A DNA stretch of 64,000 bases from Isoperla grammatica. Taxonomy: Eukaryota; Arthropoda; Insecta; Plecoptera; Perlodidae. The stretch covers positions 19,294,932 to 19,358,931 of the forward strand of contig OX246746.1 in the NCBI GenBank assembly GCA_945910005.1, read 5' to 3'. The notes under the pieces were generated by a model. It was not told the origin of the DNA, searched no databases, and worked only from the letters and a program-made list of their open reading frames with translations. A program made the position numbers and the translations under genes. Below are positions 11,393 to 22,782 of this stretch, piece by piece (the first letter of the stretch is position 1; the number at the start of each line of letters is the position of its first letter).

Positions 11393-11759
11393 AAACGTTT
11401 GTTTTTAAAGTTATTTATTTATTTATTTATTTAATGTCTATCCTCTTCAGTTATAAAAACTGATTTACAAAGGAGGACCTTAAATAAAACTAAGCTATGC
11501 AAACAATTAATAATAATGAAATCATAAATAACAATAACAACAACAAAAACAAAACAAACTACATCAAATATAATCAAGAACACGAAAAAATAATTGAGAA
11601 ATGAAATAAAATCAAATGAAGTGGAAATTCATCATATTAAATAATAAAAATAGAAGTATGCAATAAGAAAGAACATGAAGAAAAAAAAATTGTGGAAAAA
11701 AATATATATATAATATATAGACTATAATTTGTAGTCTATAACTTTAAAAGCAAACGTTT
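11393..11759. repeat. 22-bp inverted repeat pair
   Basis: AAACGTTTGTTTTTAAAGTTAT (11393-11414) is inverted at 11738-11759 with two mismatches. It encloses the LINE fragment and AT-rich DNA, possibly as ends of a small element. Confidence 0.5.
11404..11490 (-). mobile_element. LINE 3'-end fragment, minus
   Basis: A (TTTA)n tract is followed by TCTATCC...CTTCAGTTATAAAAACTGATTTACAAAGGAGGACCTTAA. In arrangement this matches 57000-57125 (AAAT tract, TCTACCC...CTCAGTAACTAAACTGATTTGCAGTGGGGGACTTTAA). On the minus strand both read as a retroelement 3' end with an AAAT-repeat tail. No coding part is present. Confidence 0.55.
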
Positions 11760-11827
11760 AAATATTAGTTATAGTTATAAGTTATAGTTTACAATTTGTA
11801 GTCTATAACTTTAAAAGCAAACGTTTA
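11726..11827. repeat. Direct repeat of about 35 bp, period 67
   Basis: AATTTGTAGTCTATAACTTT and the following AAAAGCAAACGTTT occur at 11726 and again at 11793. Confidence 0.85.
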
Positions 11828-11849
11828 CATTTAATGTAAGTGCATACGT

Positions 11850-13005
11850 AGCTATAAACACATTGGAAACTTGTTTCATTTGTCTTTGTCTCTGCACTTG
11901 TGTAGCTCTACCACGCAATAAACACATTTCTTATCAGCAAACACACATATTTTCCAAGATGCTATAACTATCGGAGCTTTACGAGAATTTGTTTTCTTAC
12001 AACTTGAAGTGGCCACATGATTTCATTTTGTACACATACAGCCATTGTACACATTCAGCCATTTGAAAGTTACTGCAAAGGAATTGTCTTACCTAATACC
12101 TATTATAACTAAACATTTTCTATGATGATGTATGAATAGATTTGTTCCTTAGATTTATTTCACTGTTACTACTAAACACAACATTTCATTTAGAAAAACA
12201 AAACTTATCTGTATCGTCTATGAACGACAATCTATGTTTAGACATTGTGGATGGTAGAAAATTTACCATCTCTTAAATCATTATTAGGTTTTCACAGCCA
12301 CAATGTTGCTATATATTAACAGCGAAGTTCGCCGACGTCTAGTTACATCTGTCTGGTCTGTAGAAAACATGTTTTGAATACTCGTATAATAAATGTCCTC
12401 CACAACTCATTACTATTATTATTCATCCAGCCTGTTTCATTCACAGTCTCACTAAGCAATCCAAATAAAAATAATATAACAGTTCAACATTTATTAACGC
12501 CTGTGTTACTAGATTTAAGTGACGTTGATATAGATCAACACACTAATCGCGGCATCAGCTTTCAAACATTCTTTTCTAATATTTTTATTTTAGCTTGAAG
12601 TGTTTAATTAAATATAATTTACGTTTGGTTATAATATTTTCAATTTAACTTTTGATTAATGTTGAATACGTCGTACGGCATAGGTCTGGATGTTAAGTTA
12701 TGCATAGGCTACTGTTGTTTGCCTTGATAACTGCCGCTATCCCCATACACTATAATGTCTTTGTTATGCAATAAAATAACATTGCTAATTCCGGCTCCTT
12801 TCAAGAAATGGCAACATTCTTCCAGGAGGAGACCTACCTGTACATTACTGAGAACTACCGACAAGTTTTATGACTGAAGCACTAAATCGATTCACTGAGC
12901 ACTCAGTTTGTGACGTCATAATAATATCTATACTCCGGGGTATGTTTTATGCAGTAGCTGTTTGTTTGTATAACATCCTAGGTTTAGTTTAAAATATACT
13001 TAATG
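11850..13005. other. Unassigned AT-rich DNA
   Basis: No gene or repeat family could be supported here. Confidence 0.4.
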
Positions 13006-13225
13006 GTTATATGAGACCTAGTAATTGGACTGTACACTGTTCCTTGTCACATATAAAAACAATTTAAAACGCAATATTTCGAACCCAGATCAGAGCTCTT
13101 CAACAGGCGAAAACACAGACATGTGTGTTTTCGCCTGTTGAAGAGCTCTGACCAGGGTTCGAAATATTGTGTTTTTATATGTGACAAGGAACAGTGTACA
13201 ATCCAATTACTAGGTCTTATATAAC
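13006..13225. mobile_element. Near-perfect 220-bp palindrome (foldback MITE)
   Basis: The two arms pair from GTTATATGAGACCTAG/CTAGGTCTTATATAAC at the ends to GAAAACACA/TGTGTTTTC at the centre. The left arm carries a short internal insertion relative to the right, and the loop is only about 6 nt. It has no ORF. The right arm's CTGTTGAAGAGCTCT...TTCGAAATAT block resembles the form of the palindrome at 62045-62255. Confidence 0.9.
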
Positions 13226-13344
13226 GTTTTACCTGTTCTACTATGTATCCGTTTTAATTAAATACTTAATTGTGTTTTATTGAATAGGTTGTTCTTTGCG
13301 TTTTCTTGTCTTGTAATCAAAATGCTGTGATAGGAATTATAATC

Positions 13345-13425
13345 CAAGTTCGCGCTCAGATCGGGGATCGAACTAAAGCTGCTCGATCTGGGTGTCAGTT
13401 ATATTCTATTTGCTACCACACACGA
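13345..13425 (-). mobile_element. tRNA-like SINE head, minus
   Basis: The minus strand reads TGACACCCAGATCGAGCAGC then AGTTCGATCCCCG, a good B-box (consensus GGTTCGANNCC). It sits at the expected distance after a degenerate A-box around TAGCAAATAG. A body is not evident. Confidence 0.5.
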
Positions 13426-13472
13426 AACCCACAATACTTATGAGTTTCGTGAAAGTAAATACACATTTTGAG

Positions 13473-13490
13473 TTTTTTTTTTTTTTTTTT
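13473..13490. repeat. Poly-T tract (18 T)
   Basis: Uninterrupted T run. It could be the tail of a minus-strand retroelement whose tRNA-like head lies at 13345-13425, but the order is wrong for a simple insertion. Confidence 0.8.
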
Positions 13491-13830
13491 AAGATTTTCG
13501 TAAACAAAACAGATCAATCTAGCTTGTGAATGGTACTTCATGCACTGAGGCGGTTGAAATGAAGAGCAAGTAACTTATACAATCACTGGATTGGATGCAA
13601 AGTAGAGGTTAAATACAAGCCAAAGCTAGATTGGAACACGTCTTCCTTGAAGGGTGCTAGTTAAATAGTTATCATGTCGGTGAAGCTACGCATAACGCCG
13701 TTTCAGCAAGAATATAAATAGTCATAGACTTTTCTCATAGAGTGGATTCAAACACTGAAGTACCTAACAAATACATTGACTAGGTGTGGTTTCACTGCAA
13801 AAAAAAACAATGATAATTTATATAATTAGT

Positions 13831-13958
13831 TGGGCATTAGCCAGCTTTATGGACTTAATGTGATGTGATAGCAATTATACCGAATCTTAAGCTGGACTAG
13901 GACTCGTTCCTTATAATTGCTATCATATCACAAAGTTGACTGGCTGATGAGGGGCTCA
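13831..13958. repeat. Imperfect inverted repeat, MITE-like
   Basis: CATTAGCCAGCTTTATGGAC...GTGATAGCAATTATA is mirrored by TATAATTGCTATCATATCACAA...CTGGCTGATGAG, with a spacer of about 30 bp. Confidence 0.65.
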
Positions 13959-13959
13959 T

Positions 13960-15199
13960 CCATCAAGATTAAAGCGTGATTCATTCTGAAGATTGTCTTT
14001 GCTTGTCAGCCAAAGCGTCCTAAGGAAAACAATAAAGTAGTTTGATTTGTTTGAAATAAGCAGATGAGGGCGAAATGCACCGTCTATCGGCATCTGCGCT
14101 TGAAACCATACCTACCAAAAATAAAATAATTATATATGTCTTTAAAATAAATATAAACTTCAGAGACTAAAAAATGTAAACCAATGTGTTATCTTACGAG
14201 AACTGAATGAAGGAAAATAAGCCTGTACAGCAACAGCGTCGGCTTGTCAAGTATCAAATGTAACACAAATGCTAGTTTAGTCGCGGCGCCGCTGCTTGTT
14301 TGAACAAGGTTGGCTCCTGAAGCTGATACGCAGTCAACGCCCATACTTACAAGAACACGTCTTGTCGACATTATGTCATTAATCTACCTACCCTCTTAAG
14401 TTAAAACTAAGCGGAATTACCGCCAATCTAAAACGGGCATAGACTAATATAATAACTCCAGGACTCCTATATTGGTTATAGATCCTCTGCAGATTAACTG
14501 GACACTAAAAAGAAAGACAACTTTGTTTAATTATACAGCCTGGTAAGGAGAATTAATGGTTCACGATTTTCTGAACAACACTGCCATTAAGAGAACGACA
14601 TTTTAAGTACCAATCTTTTTCTTCGTGTTAATTAATAATACCTTATAACTCTTAAACTTGTTTCGTTAACCTAATAATTTATTAAATTCTAACGGTGTAT
14701 AAACGGCCCAGAAATCCAACAGGAATAAAAAAAAGGACATCAGTTTCCATGTGTTTGAGTGAAGTTCTCTACCAACGTTAATACTATGCAGATCAAATCA
14801 GTTAATCAATTTATTTAAAATAGAACAGATTTGTTAGAAGTTTCATGGTTGTAATAAGACAGATGATAGGCCGACTTGAAAGACTTGTTGTCAAGTTGTA
14901 CTTCCTGGCTTGTACAGGGAGAATGCCAGCAGCTTCTGACAGCCACACTCTATTTATAAATAATACTTCCAAGGAATTGAGATATTTACGATTGTCATGA
15001 CGCCGATGACTAAAGCACCCGATTGCAATATCAATATTATAGTAATACTGCTACAAAGCACTTAAATTATTAAAACGCCAATATAGCATACGCAAAATTA
15101 ATATAACAAACTTTATAGATAATTGTGATTTTAGACAAGTTCCGAAAAACGTACATAAAACAAATTCAAGATGTATAGTCTCTCTATGGCTATGTGAAC
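13960..15199. other. Unassigned DNA
   Basis: No supported gene or repeat. A minus-strand GTAAGTATG donor-like site lies near 14342-14350, after a short ATG-started frame, but no matching exon structure was found. Confidence 0.4.
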
Positions 15200-15288
15200 C
15201 TAAACGGCTAGTCGTATGTTATACTTATCAATGTGTGTGCACCATGCAAGTGTGTGCAGACTGCAGAGTGTAAGACTGAGTGACTCAC

Positions 15289-15430
15289 CCGCAGACTGGG
15301 GCCTCTTCTTGGCCGGACTTAGCCGGGAGTTCCTGTACTCGTCAATGGCAGGCCTGCGTCCGAAAGTGGTCCACTTGAACTGGGAGTGAGCACTCATAGG
15401 CGGCGAGCTATCGTGATGGGTTTCCGCCTG
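15289..15430 (-). CDS. Candidate internal coding exon of an unidentified protein
   Basis: On the minus strand a 142-nt stretch is open in one frame. It is bounded by a tandem acceptor (TTTGTGCAG then CAG, entry phase 0) and a strong donor (CGG then GTGAGTCAC, exit phase 1). It encodes 47 residues beginning QAETHHDSSPPMSAHSQ, continuing FKWTTFGRRPAIDEYRNSR and ending LSPAKKRPQSA plus part of a Gly codon. The composition (Ser, Pro, Arg, Lys) suggests a disordered cytoplasmic or cytoskeletal segment; this is inference. Third codon positions are GC-rich, unlike the AT-rich flanks, which argues for coding selection. A CTAAC branch-point consensus lies 22 nt upstream of the exon, inside the last unit of the neighbouring minisatellite. 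I do not recognise the family, and no partner exon could be assigned in this window. A chance open frame with splice-like ends is the alternative. Confidence 0.55.
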
Positions 15431-15435
15431 CTGCA

Positions 15436-16157
15436 CAAACATGGAACATTGTTAGCCTCTTGGACACAACATGGAACATTGTTAGCCTCTTGGACACAAC
15501 ATGGAACATTGGTAGCCTCTAAGACACAACATGGAACATTGGTAGCCTCTTGGACACAACATAGAACATTGTTAGCCTCTTGGACACAACATGGAACATT
15601 GTTAGCATCTTGGACACAACATGGAACATTGTCAGCCTCTTGGACACAACATGGAACATGTTTAGCCTCTTGGACTCAACACGGAACATTGGTAGCCTCT
15701 TGGACACAACATGTAACATTGTTAGCCTCTTGGACACAACATGGAACATTGTTAGCCTCTTGGACACAACATGGAACATTGTTAGCCTCTTGGACACAAC
15801 ATGTAACATTGTTAGCCTCTTGGACACAACATGAAACATCGTTAGCCTCTTGGACACAACATGGAACATTGTTAGCCTCTTGGACACAACATGGAACATG
15901 TTTAGCCTCTTGGACTCAACACGGAACATTGGTAGCCTCTTGGACACAACATGTAACATTGTTAGCCTCTTGGACACAACATGGAACATTGTTAGCCTCT
16001 TGGACACAACATGGAACATTGTTAGCCTCTTGGACACAACATGGAACATTGTTAACCTCTTGGACACAACATGGGACATTCATTGCTAGCCTCTTGGACT
16101 CAACACGGAACATTGTTAGCCTCTTGGACACAACATGGAACATTGTTTAGCCTCTGG
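15436..16157. repeat. 30-bp minisatellite (about 24 units) beside the candidate exon
   Basis: Units read ATGGAACATTGTTAGCCTCT + TGGACACAAC. Because 30 is divisible by three, and no stop occurs in most frames, long open frames appear on both strands as 10-residue repeats. A block of eight units recurs: 15651-15720 equals 15891-15960 exactly, giving a 240-bp higher-order period. An irregular unit with extra bases lies at 16076-16092. On the exon's (minus) strand most units contain CTAAC. The array is probably intronic and not translated. Confidence 0.95.
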
Positions 16158-16159
16158 TT

Positions 16160-17430
16160 TTGAAAATGGGCAATGCCAATTATATCAAGTCTGTGCTATG
16201 AAGAGCGACACAGCTGATGAAGCAAATCAGATTATTATTACTGTTATTACTTTTAACTTTGTTGTTTTTATATATCAAGGTTGTAACATAAACTCCAAAG
16301 AACGTTGCAGTCCACAGCTTAGTTGTACGAATAATGTCGGACACAATTTCACACATGTTAATTTACCATATACGAATCTAGCAGAAACCGTTTAAAGAGT
16401 ACCTTTCATAACTTACTCCCAAGTCCCCATTCAATGAATTGAGTGAGATATCAAAGGCTTGTTTTGTATCCACAAAGAGTTACTGCGTGCGATAGCACTT
16501 GACACTAAAGTCACTTTCATATTTGCACCAAAGTGAGTTTTTGAAAGACTTTTTTTAAGGTCATGCCCTACCATATAATTCTACATCAACTTTATATCTT
16601 GACAAAAACATAAAAGTGTGTTAAGTGGATGGTCGTTCAGTGCAACTAACTACGCGTCATAAACCAACGCGTGCCAGAGAAATATAGACTTTTTACTTCA
16701 TTAGTCGTAAGTATTTAAAAATAGCTCTACGTAATATGAAAAAAGTGACTTTTTATTTTTTCCCTTTCACTATAATTTTATCAGTTCTTTCAGTAAATTA
16801 GAAGCGACGTAAATAAGTAGCGACAATTTTACTTTTACTATTTTGTTATTCCGTCTGCTTCGTTGTCGCACACAATTCTGATTTCTCAATCGTGTTAAAT
16901 CCCCTGAATAAGCTCGAGTAGGTACAAAAAGAGACGACAGCTGTGATGAAACAAGCTGTTCATATCTTGTCACTTGGTGGAAGTAGAAATACGCGTTCAG
17001 GCGTATGTGAAGAACATAACGTGTAGGTTCTTCACCGACATCAAAATATTTTTTCTTCACTTCTACGAAGTCAGAAACTAATCACTTTTACAATAAAAAT
17101 TTTATTGATTATTGTAACTAATTTAAACTATTGTAATAAATAATTAAAATAGTAATTAAAAAGCAGTGTGGACTGTAAAATTCTCAGAAGAAATGTTCCC
17201 TTCACGCAGACTATTTCAATGGAATTCACCGCGTGATTTCCCAGTACAGTACATTGCTTTTTATTGTCCACTGCTTGGAGGGCACCATGACTTCGCTTGG
17301 AATGTGCCTTGCTTGACAGCGCCTGCCAACAGACGTGCTGATAAAATCTCTATACAATGCTGGAGGCATAAGGCCATGCTAGATAGTAGTTGAATGGTAG
17401 TATTAGTGTGTTCAATGATACACTAGGTGA
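16160..17430. other. Unassigned AT-rich DNA
   Basis: No gene or repeat could be supported. A 75-codon frame at 17166-17393 shows no recognisable motif. Confidence 0.4.
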
Positions 17431-17438
17431 CTCTGGGT

Positions 17439-17930
17439 TAGAGGTCTGCACGGGTGCGGGCCCGGGTACGGGCCTTGATATGTTTATTAAGACGGGCCCG
17501 GGCCGGGCCTGGGCCTACATATCACTGAACGAGGAGGGATTTTTCGGGCTTTTCTAATTTTTTTTAATTGCAATGAAAGAAAAGTAATGTTATTTTACCA
17601 ACATTTCCAAAACTTAAATCAAATCCGAAATAGTATAAACTTCCGGTCACAGCATTTGTGTTGTAATTCTTAACGTTACATACTGTCACTGGTATAGTTA
17701 CTAGAATTTGGTTTCATCTAATTTCCTTTTTGTTCCCACCCTGTTGTTCGTATTCCTTGCCAAATACTTTAGAAATCAACTTGCTGCTTTTACGGGCCAA
17801 TTTACACTTCAGGCGGGCCTGGGCCGGGCCCGGGCTTTGATTAGCTTACTCAGTACGGGCCGGTACAGGCCCGGGCTTGAAATACCGGGCCCGGGCCGGG
17901 CTTTTATATTTGGGCCCGTGCAGACCTCTA
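17439..17930. mobile_element. GC-rich-ended hAT-type MITE (492 bp)
   Basis: The element starts TAGAGGTCTGCACGGG, ends CCCGTGCAGACCTCTA, and is flanked by the 8-bp direct repeat CTCTGGGT (17431-17438 and 17931-17938). The 8-bp target duplication and TAG...CTA ends fit hAT. Subterminal regions are packed with GGGCCCGGGC/GGGCCGGGC words while the core is AT-rich. The frame at 17708-17944 runs off the element and is not a gene. Confidence 0.9.
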
Positions 17931-18124
17931 CTCTGGGTACCTAAGATGCAATATACAATGACCCATCTAAAAGTTACAGAAATGCAGACAGAAGGAACAA
18001 AACTTAATTAAATACAAATGTTCGTACAATAAATAGCCTATACAACCGACATCACAAGTTGCTCTTCCTTATTTTACTTTTTTTATTTGTAATACGACAT
18101 TAAACTAATAGCTTGTATTATTTC

Positions 18125-18200
18125 TTTGTGATTTCAGCTGAGTTCAGCGGGGACACACGAGACTTCAATTCTGGAGGCAGCGGATTCGATTCCCACAGAT
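18125..18200 (+). mobile_element. SINE family 1 head fragment
   Basis: The order AGTTCAGCGGGGACACACGAGACTTCAATTCTGGAGGC then GGATTCGATTCCC (B-box) follows the tRNA-like head of the full SINE at 56345. The 3' part is not recognisable downstream. Confidence 0.6.
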
Positions 18201-18282
18201 GCTATCCGGACTCAGCTTCTTCCCAGGTATGTCTCGTAACAAGACGAATGTTGCGACGAGTCCTGCCTGAAATTAACCACTG

Positions 18283-18607
18283 GTATAGTCGCGTCATGTT
18301 AACTTGCAAGGTGTTCTCGTCACGGATTATGTAATAGTGAAGTGACGCGTGTGACAACTACCAACCTAAATCTAGTTGCATCCCGTTCTCCTGCCTCAGG
18401 TATTGTAGTGATAATATCGCCCGCATGTTGTCAGACGTGGTGGGGTCGCATTCCATTCACGGTTGGTGCAGTCAATACAGTGGACAATAACAATGCAGCT
18501 TTCGGGAAATCCCGCGGTGATTACCGTTGAAATAGATCGTGTGGAACGACCGTCTCTTCTCAGAATTTTAGGAGACACCACCTTGCTTCTTACGGCGTGG
18601 CCAGTAT
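18283..18607 (+). mobile_element. tRNA-Asp-like SINE, copy 1
   Basis: About 320 bp closely matches 36482-36802 in the same orientation. A block near 18400-18460 (TATTGTAGTGATAATATCGCCCGC ... GTGGTGGGGTCGCATTCC, in two parts) parallels tRNA-Asp: D-arm AGTATAGTGGT, anticodon arm CCCGCCTGTCACGCGGG and T-arm GGGTTCGATTCCC. Unusually, about 100 bp 5' of this head is conserved too. The 3' part ends TTCTTACGGCGTGGCCAGTA. Confidence 0.7.
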
Positions 18608-18992
18608 AGTTGCACTGACTGTCGCAATAGTATATCCTGCTCTATCCGCATTCAGCAAAAATTCTTTTCTTTCAAAACCTTCACTTTTGCACTTTGAAAA
18701 TAAATTCATAATAACAGTATTGATGATGATAATACTATTTTTTTTTATATATATAAGCAGGATTTTTAATTACTATAACCGGCATTGGCACTAGGCGCAA
18801 TGGCAACAACAGTATACACAACACTAAATACCACCTAATCACACCGTAGAGCTCGACGCTATCTCCGTCCGATCGTTATTCATGTTAGAGGTAGAACAAT
18901 GGAACTATCTTGCATGTACAGCCACTAATCAAAAGATGCCCGTCTTCGTGGTTGAGATGCGTTCAATACATTAAAGAAGAGTATCACAATAC

Positions 18993-19299
18993 GGGTACCC
19001 GTAAAGTCGACCTGCAGAAACTCGACAGTAGATAACCCCCAAACACGTGTATTGATAGCGCGTTATCTTATCACCTGTACCGCCAAAGGTATAGCCCGCG
19101 TTATCTTATCACCTGTACCGCCAAAGGTATAACCCAACAGTGGATGACCCCCTAACCCGTGTACTGATGGCGCGTATCTTATCGCCTTTACCGCCAAATG
19201 TATCGCGCCTACTGTTCGAGTTTCTGCACTTGAGATAGATAGCGGCTTCCTTTTACTTCCGTGTAGATGAGTTTCTGCAGGTTGACATTCTGCGTTCCC
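18993..19299. mobile_element. Mutator-like MITE (307 bp) with 9-bp target duplication
   Basis: Terminal inverted repeats of about 31 bp begin GGG and share GTC-ACCTGCAGAAACTC (inverse at 19268-19285). The flanks carry the direct repeat TCACAATAC at 18984-18992 and 19300-19308. A 9-bp duplication fits Mutator-like elements. The interior has a 38-bp tandem duplication (CGCGTTATCTTATCACC... at 19059 and 19097) with a diverged third copy near 19170. Confidence 0.75.
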
Positions 19300-19764
19300 T
19301 CACAATACCATTACATTATAGCTTTAAAATGTAATATGCGATAAACGCAATAAAATGTACAATAATTCGAACGGTCGAGTTGTTTTGAGTGGCTATAATG
19401 GTTATACCGTTGTACCGCCACAAATATGTAATAGAGTCCAATTGTTTTAAGTTTGACATGGTTTGAAGCTCCACCCCCTAGTTATGTGACCACCGCCCAG
19501 CATGACAAATATGACTGATTAAAAATAATACAGTATGATATGAATAAATATATGTATTATTTTGTTATGTAGTCACGGGGATAAGGGTGGTCTTATAGTG
19601 ATGGAGGGGAGCAGCAGGGGAGCGTCAATCTAAGAAAATCTGTAGAGTATGTAGATTGTAGAGTAGATACCACTTGAAGTTCCACCACTGGTGTTATGTT
19701 GAAGCGTCAAGTGTAAGGTCCATCATTTTATCTAGATAGGGTAAATCTATCTTAAATAGTATAA

Positions 19765-20184
19765 GCCCGTATCACATTACGATTGCAACTGTCAATTGCA
19801 AGTTTATGATTGGCGGCGCAATAGCTCAGTTAGGCCAGTCTACGATTGCAATCTTTTTATAGACGGCGAACTCCAAAACTAACATTTTGAATTGTAGATA
19901 CGAGTCTCGTGAACCAATCAGGAACGAGAACGCTAAAAAAAATACGTAAATACGTACAGAGCACTGTCACAACATAACCTCTACTAACATCCTACATCAT
20001 GGAGCCAATAACTTCATATGTATTTGTTGGTGATTTTAAGGCTTGTCTTATTAATTATTGTATCTATTTTCTAGTTACACGATGTTAGGATTGTCAGCTG
20101 GTCGAGTGTGATTGGAGAGTGTTGTAAAGCGCAATTACAATTGGCAACTCCAGTCTACAACTACAATTGTAATGTGATACTGGC
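19765..20184. mobile_element. MITE-like element with inverted ends (420 bp)
   Basis: The left end GCCCGTATCACATTACGATTG matches the inverse of the right end GCCAGTATCACATTACAATTG (first 20 positions, three differences). The flanks TATA on both sides could contain a short TA-type duplication. No coding capacity; possibly Harbinger/ISL2EU-like. Confidence 0.7.
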
Positions 20185-20300
20185 TATAGATTCTTAGCCC
20201 CTCCCTAATAGCTAAAACAAATTCATCAATAAACACTGCCCCAGGCACAGTTTTCGTTCAACAAAGCCTTTTATTGGTGCAATTTCTGTTATATGGCAGA

Positions 20301-20319
20301 GTTGTTGTTGTTGTTGTTT
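20301..20319. repeat. (GTT)n microsatellite
   Basis: Six GTT units. Confidence 0.9.
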
Positions 20320-20329
20320 GCCTCCCAAG

Positions 20330-22715
20330 AGGTATCGGGTGCCACAAAGGGCTGTGATGCATTCCCTCGTAATTATAGATCACATAGGTCATAACATTAA
20401 TAAAAATATAATTAGCAATTATGAAACCTATGACTTGGGAACAATTACCGTGTATGAAACCAGCTGAACAGGATATTACGGGCGTGCATCTACTTGCATG
20501 TCTGGCCTTATCTCGCCAGCAAACTCCTATTAGTATAAAGATAGGCAATAAATTCTGTTTATTGGCTATACAATAAACCGCTAACAGTTTCAAGGTAAAA
20601 TAAAAAACACAAATACAGCGAGCGAATCTCATTCGTTGTAAACTAAAATTGGCACTGATTTGTTATCGCATACTATACACGAACATGGGTGTATAGGTAC
20701 GAAGACTCAGGAGGATGGAAACCATTCCTTGGTGGTTTGACACCACTTTGGCCGGTGCAGCTGTCAGGTTGCTTTTAATTCCCAACTGATGGTTGATTTG
20801 TTTTAAGCCGGTTCGGCTTCGTCAACTCGCGAGCAATGGAAAAAAGTGCAACGTGCTGAGCATTCTAACGTGCTAATAAATGCATATGTAATGCTAATCA
20901 CAGTAGGCAGTTTATTAGAAACACAAAAAAACGTCTATAAAACCTCTGAAACACGGGACGAACAAGTGAGTCTAGTAATTATGAAATGTATATTTTGCGC
21001 CGTGAAAGTTTTTATTTAAGTAGTCGAAATTTATACAATAGTGTAACTTCTGTTGTAAGCCGCCGCCTACGTCACGTCCATCCTATAATTCGGTTGCAAA
21101 TCGCCAGTCAAAAAACCAACTCGTTTTTGATCGTTACACCGTCGTACGTCTCACACATTTCGACTTTGAATGATCTCATGACAAGTCAGGCACTTGCTGA
21201 CACATCGAGCAAGACCACAACCGGTATCTCGAAGTGGTTCGACACTGTCATCTAACGAATTTCTTTTCTTGGAACTCAACTCATTAACTGAACTTCATTA
21301 ATATGGAGGTATCATTATATGTAAGCAAGGAACGACGAAGAGGTGTGTCCGTAGCTAGGCGAGTTATCCGCGACGTGTGTGCCTATACCCTTACTGGTGA
21401 GAAGTCGAGGAACTATCGTCAACTACAGCAATATGATACGTAGAGGGAACAACCATAATGATTAAAGCATTTTTCACTTATTAAATCTGTTTTTTATTTC
21501 TTACGAAACCTCAATTCAAGCATTTACCACTTTTGCAAATGTTGAGTCGCGTTCTCCAGATATTGTTTGCCTTTTGCCGTCAATGCAACGAGACTAATCG
21601 AGACATGTATACAAATTACAAAACAAACCATTACTGACAAACCAACACTAAAATCTTTACATCCTAGGAGGTAATGTTGACACCCGAGTAAAATACATCT
21701 ACACTTTATAGTTTATAGCCTTGTATTTAATGACTGTAGCGTTTTGTTCAGCAGCGTAGACTCTTCATGGTGGGTCATGGTATTATGATGATGAAGGTAA
21801 TGGTGATGTAAGGTGAAGACAAACATGAAAAACTTCACGACCTGTCTCGTATTTTTTATTATATTTAGTAACACAATGATTGTAGACCTCGGCTAAGTGA
21901 GATGAGAATGCTCGGCATTAGCTATATTGTCAAGAATTTATCAGTAACTCAAAATAGCCAATACAGCTTATCAAAGTTCATCATATTCTTAATGTTGGCA
22001 AATTAGATATGGTCTTCTAGCTAGAACATTAATAGAAACAAATTACCAATTGTTTCCATTTTAACGACCGTTGAGAATCTGTAATCTTTGCATTTAAATA
22101 AATAGCAATTTTCTTAGTTATTATTAGATTGTTTCTTTAAGTAATTTCAGTTTTTTCTTATTTGTTAGTTGAGTGTTTAACTGATGCATGAGTAATGAAT
22201 GGTAAGGATTGAAGGAAATGTAAAAAAATACATGCTCATCACTCGACAACTTGCAAAGTCTTTACAGAGAAATTAAATGGGTGTATTTTTTTAGTAAACA
22301 GAGGTCAAATCAATTGAGTTAGACTGATGTATACAATAGTATACCTTAACATTAAAAAACAATTTGCATTATGGGTTGGGTACCATTTTTCATTTTTTTT
22401 TTTTAATAGACTCAACCTTATGCATTGGCATTTCCGAGAACAATTTTGTTTTTTATACGAGTGCCCTTGTGCAGATAGCTAATGTTGATAAATATATGGA
22501 GTTGATGATAATTTCTTTATGCCTGATGCCCTCGTTGATGACATACGAAACAAGTAATGTGATAATCCCAACGTAATTAATCTCACATCTTTATCTACTG
22601 CTCCATTCATGCACTACATTTTCTAAGAGATTATATATTTTGTTTTGCGTTTTGGCAATTAAATAAAAATGGTAACGGACGTAAATCAGAGGTTCCGTAG
22701 GGCGTAGGTGGACAC
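20330..22715. other. Unassigned AT-rich DNA
   Basis: No supported gene. An 89-codon frame at 20986-21255 is the longest, but lacks motifs or splice context. 21580-21605 has a short CAACGAGACTAATCGAGAC match to SINE family 2 tails. Confidence 0.4.
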
Positions 22716-22782
22716 AGTTTTTTTTTTAATCTTTATTTATTGTACTTTACAATATTCTCTTTTTGTACAAGTACAATGAAAC

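Noticed and set aside
14330..14375. Minus-strand ATG followed by a GTAAGTATG donor
   Set aside because: It would give only a seven-codon first exon, and it lies downstream of the exon candidate on the same strand; no partner was found.
15386..16395. Several open frames on both strands across the 30-bp minisatellite
   Set aside because: A 30-bp unit without stops is open in several frames on both strands. There is no independent evidence of coding. Only the flanking exon candidate was kept.
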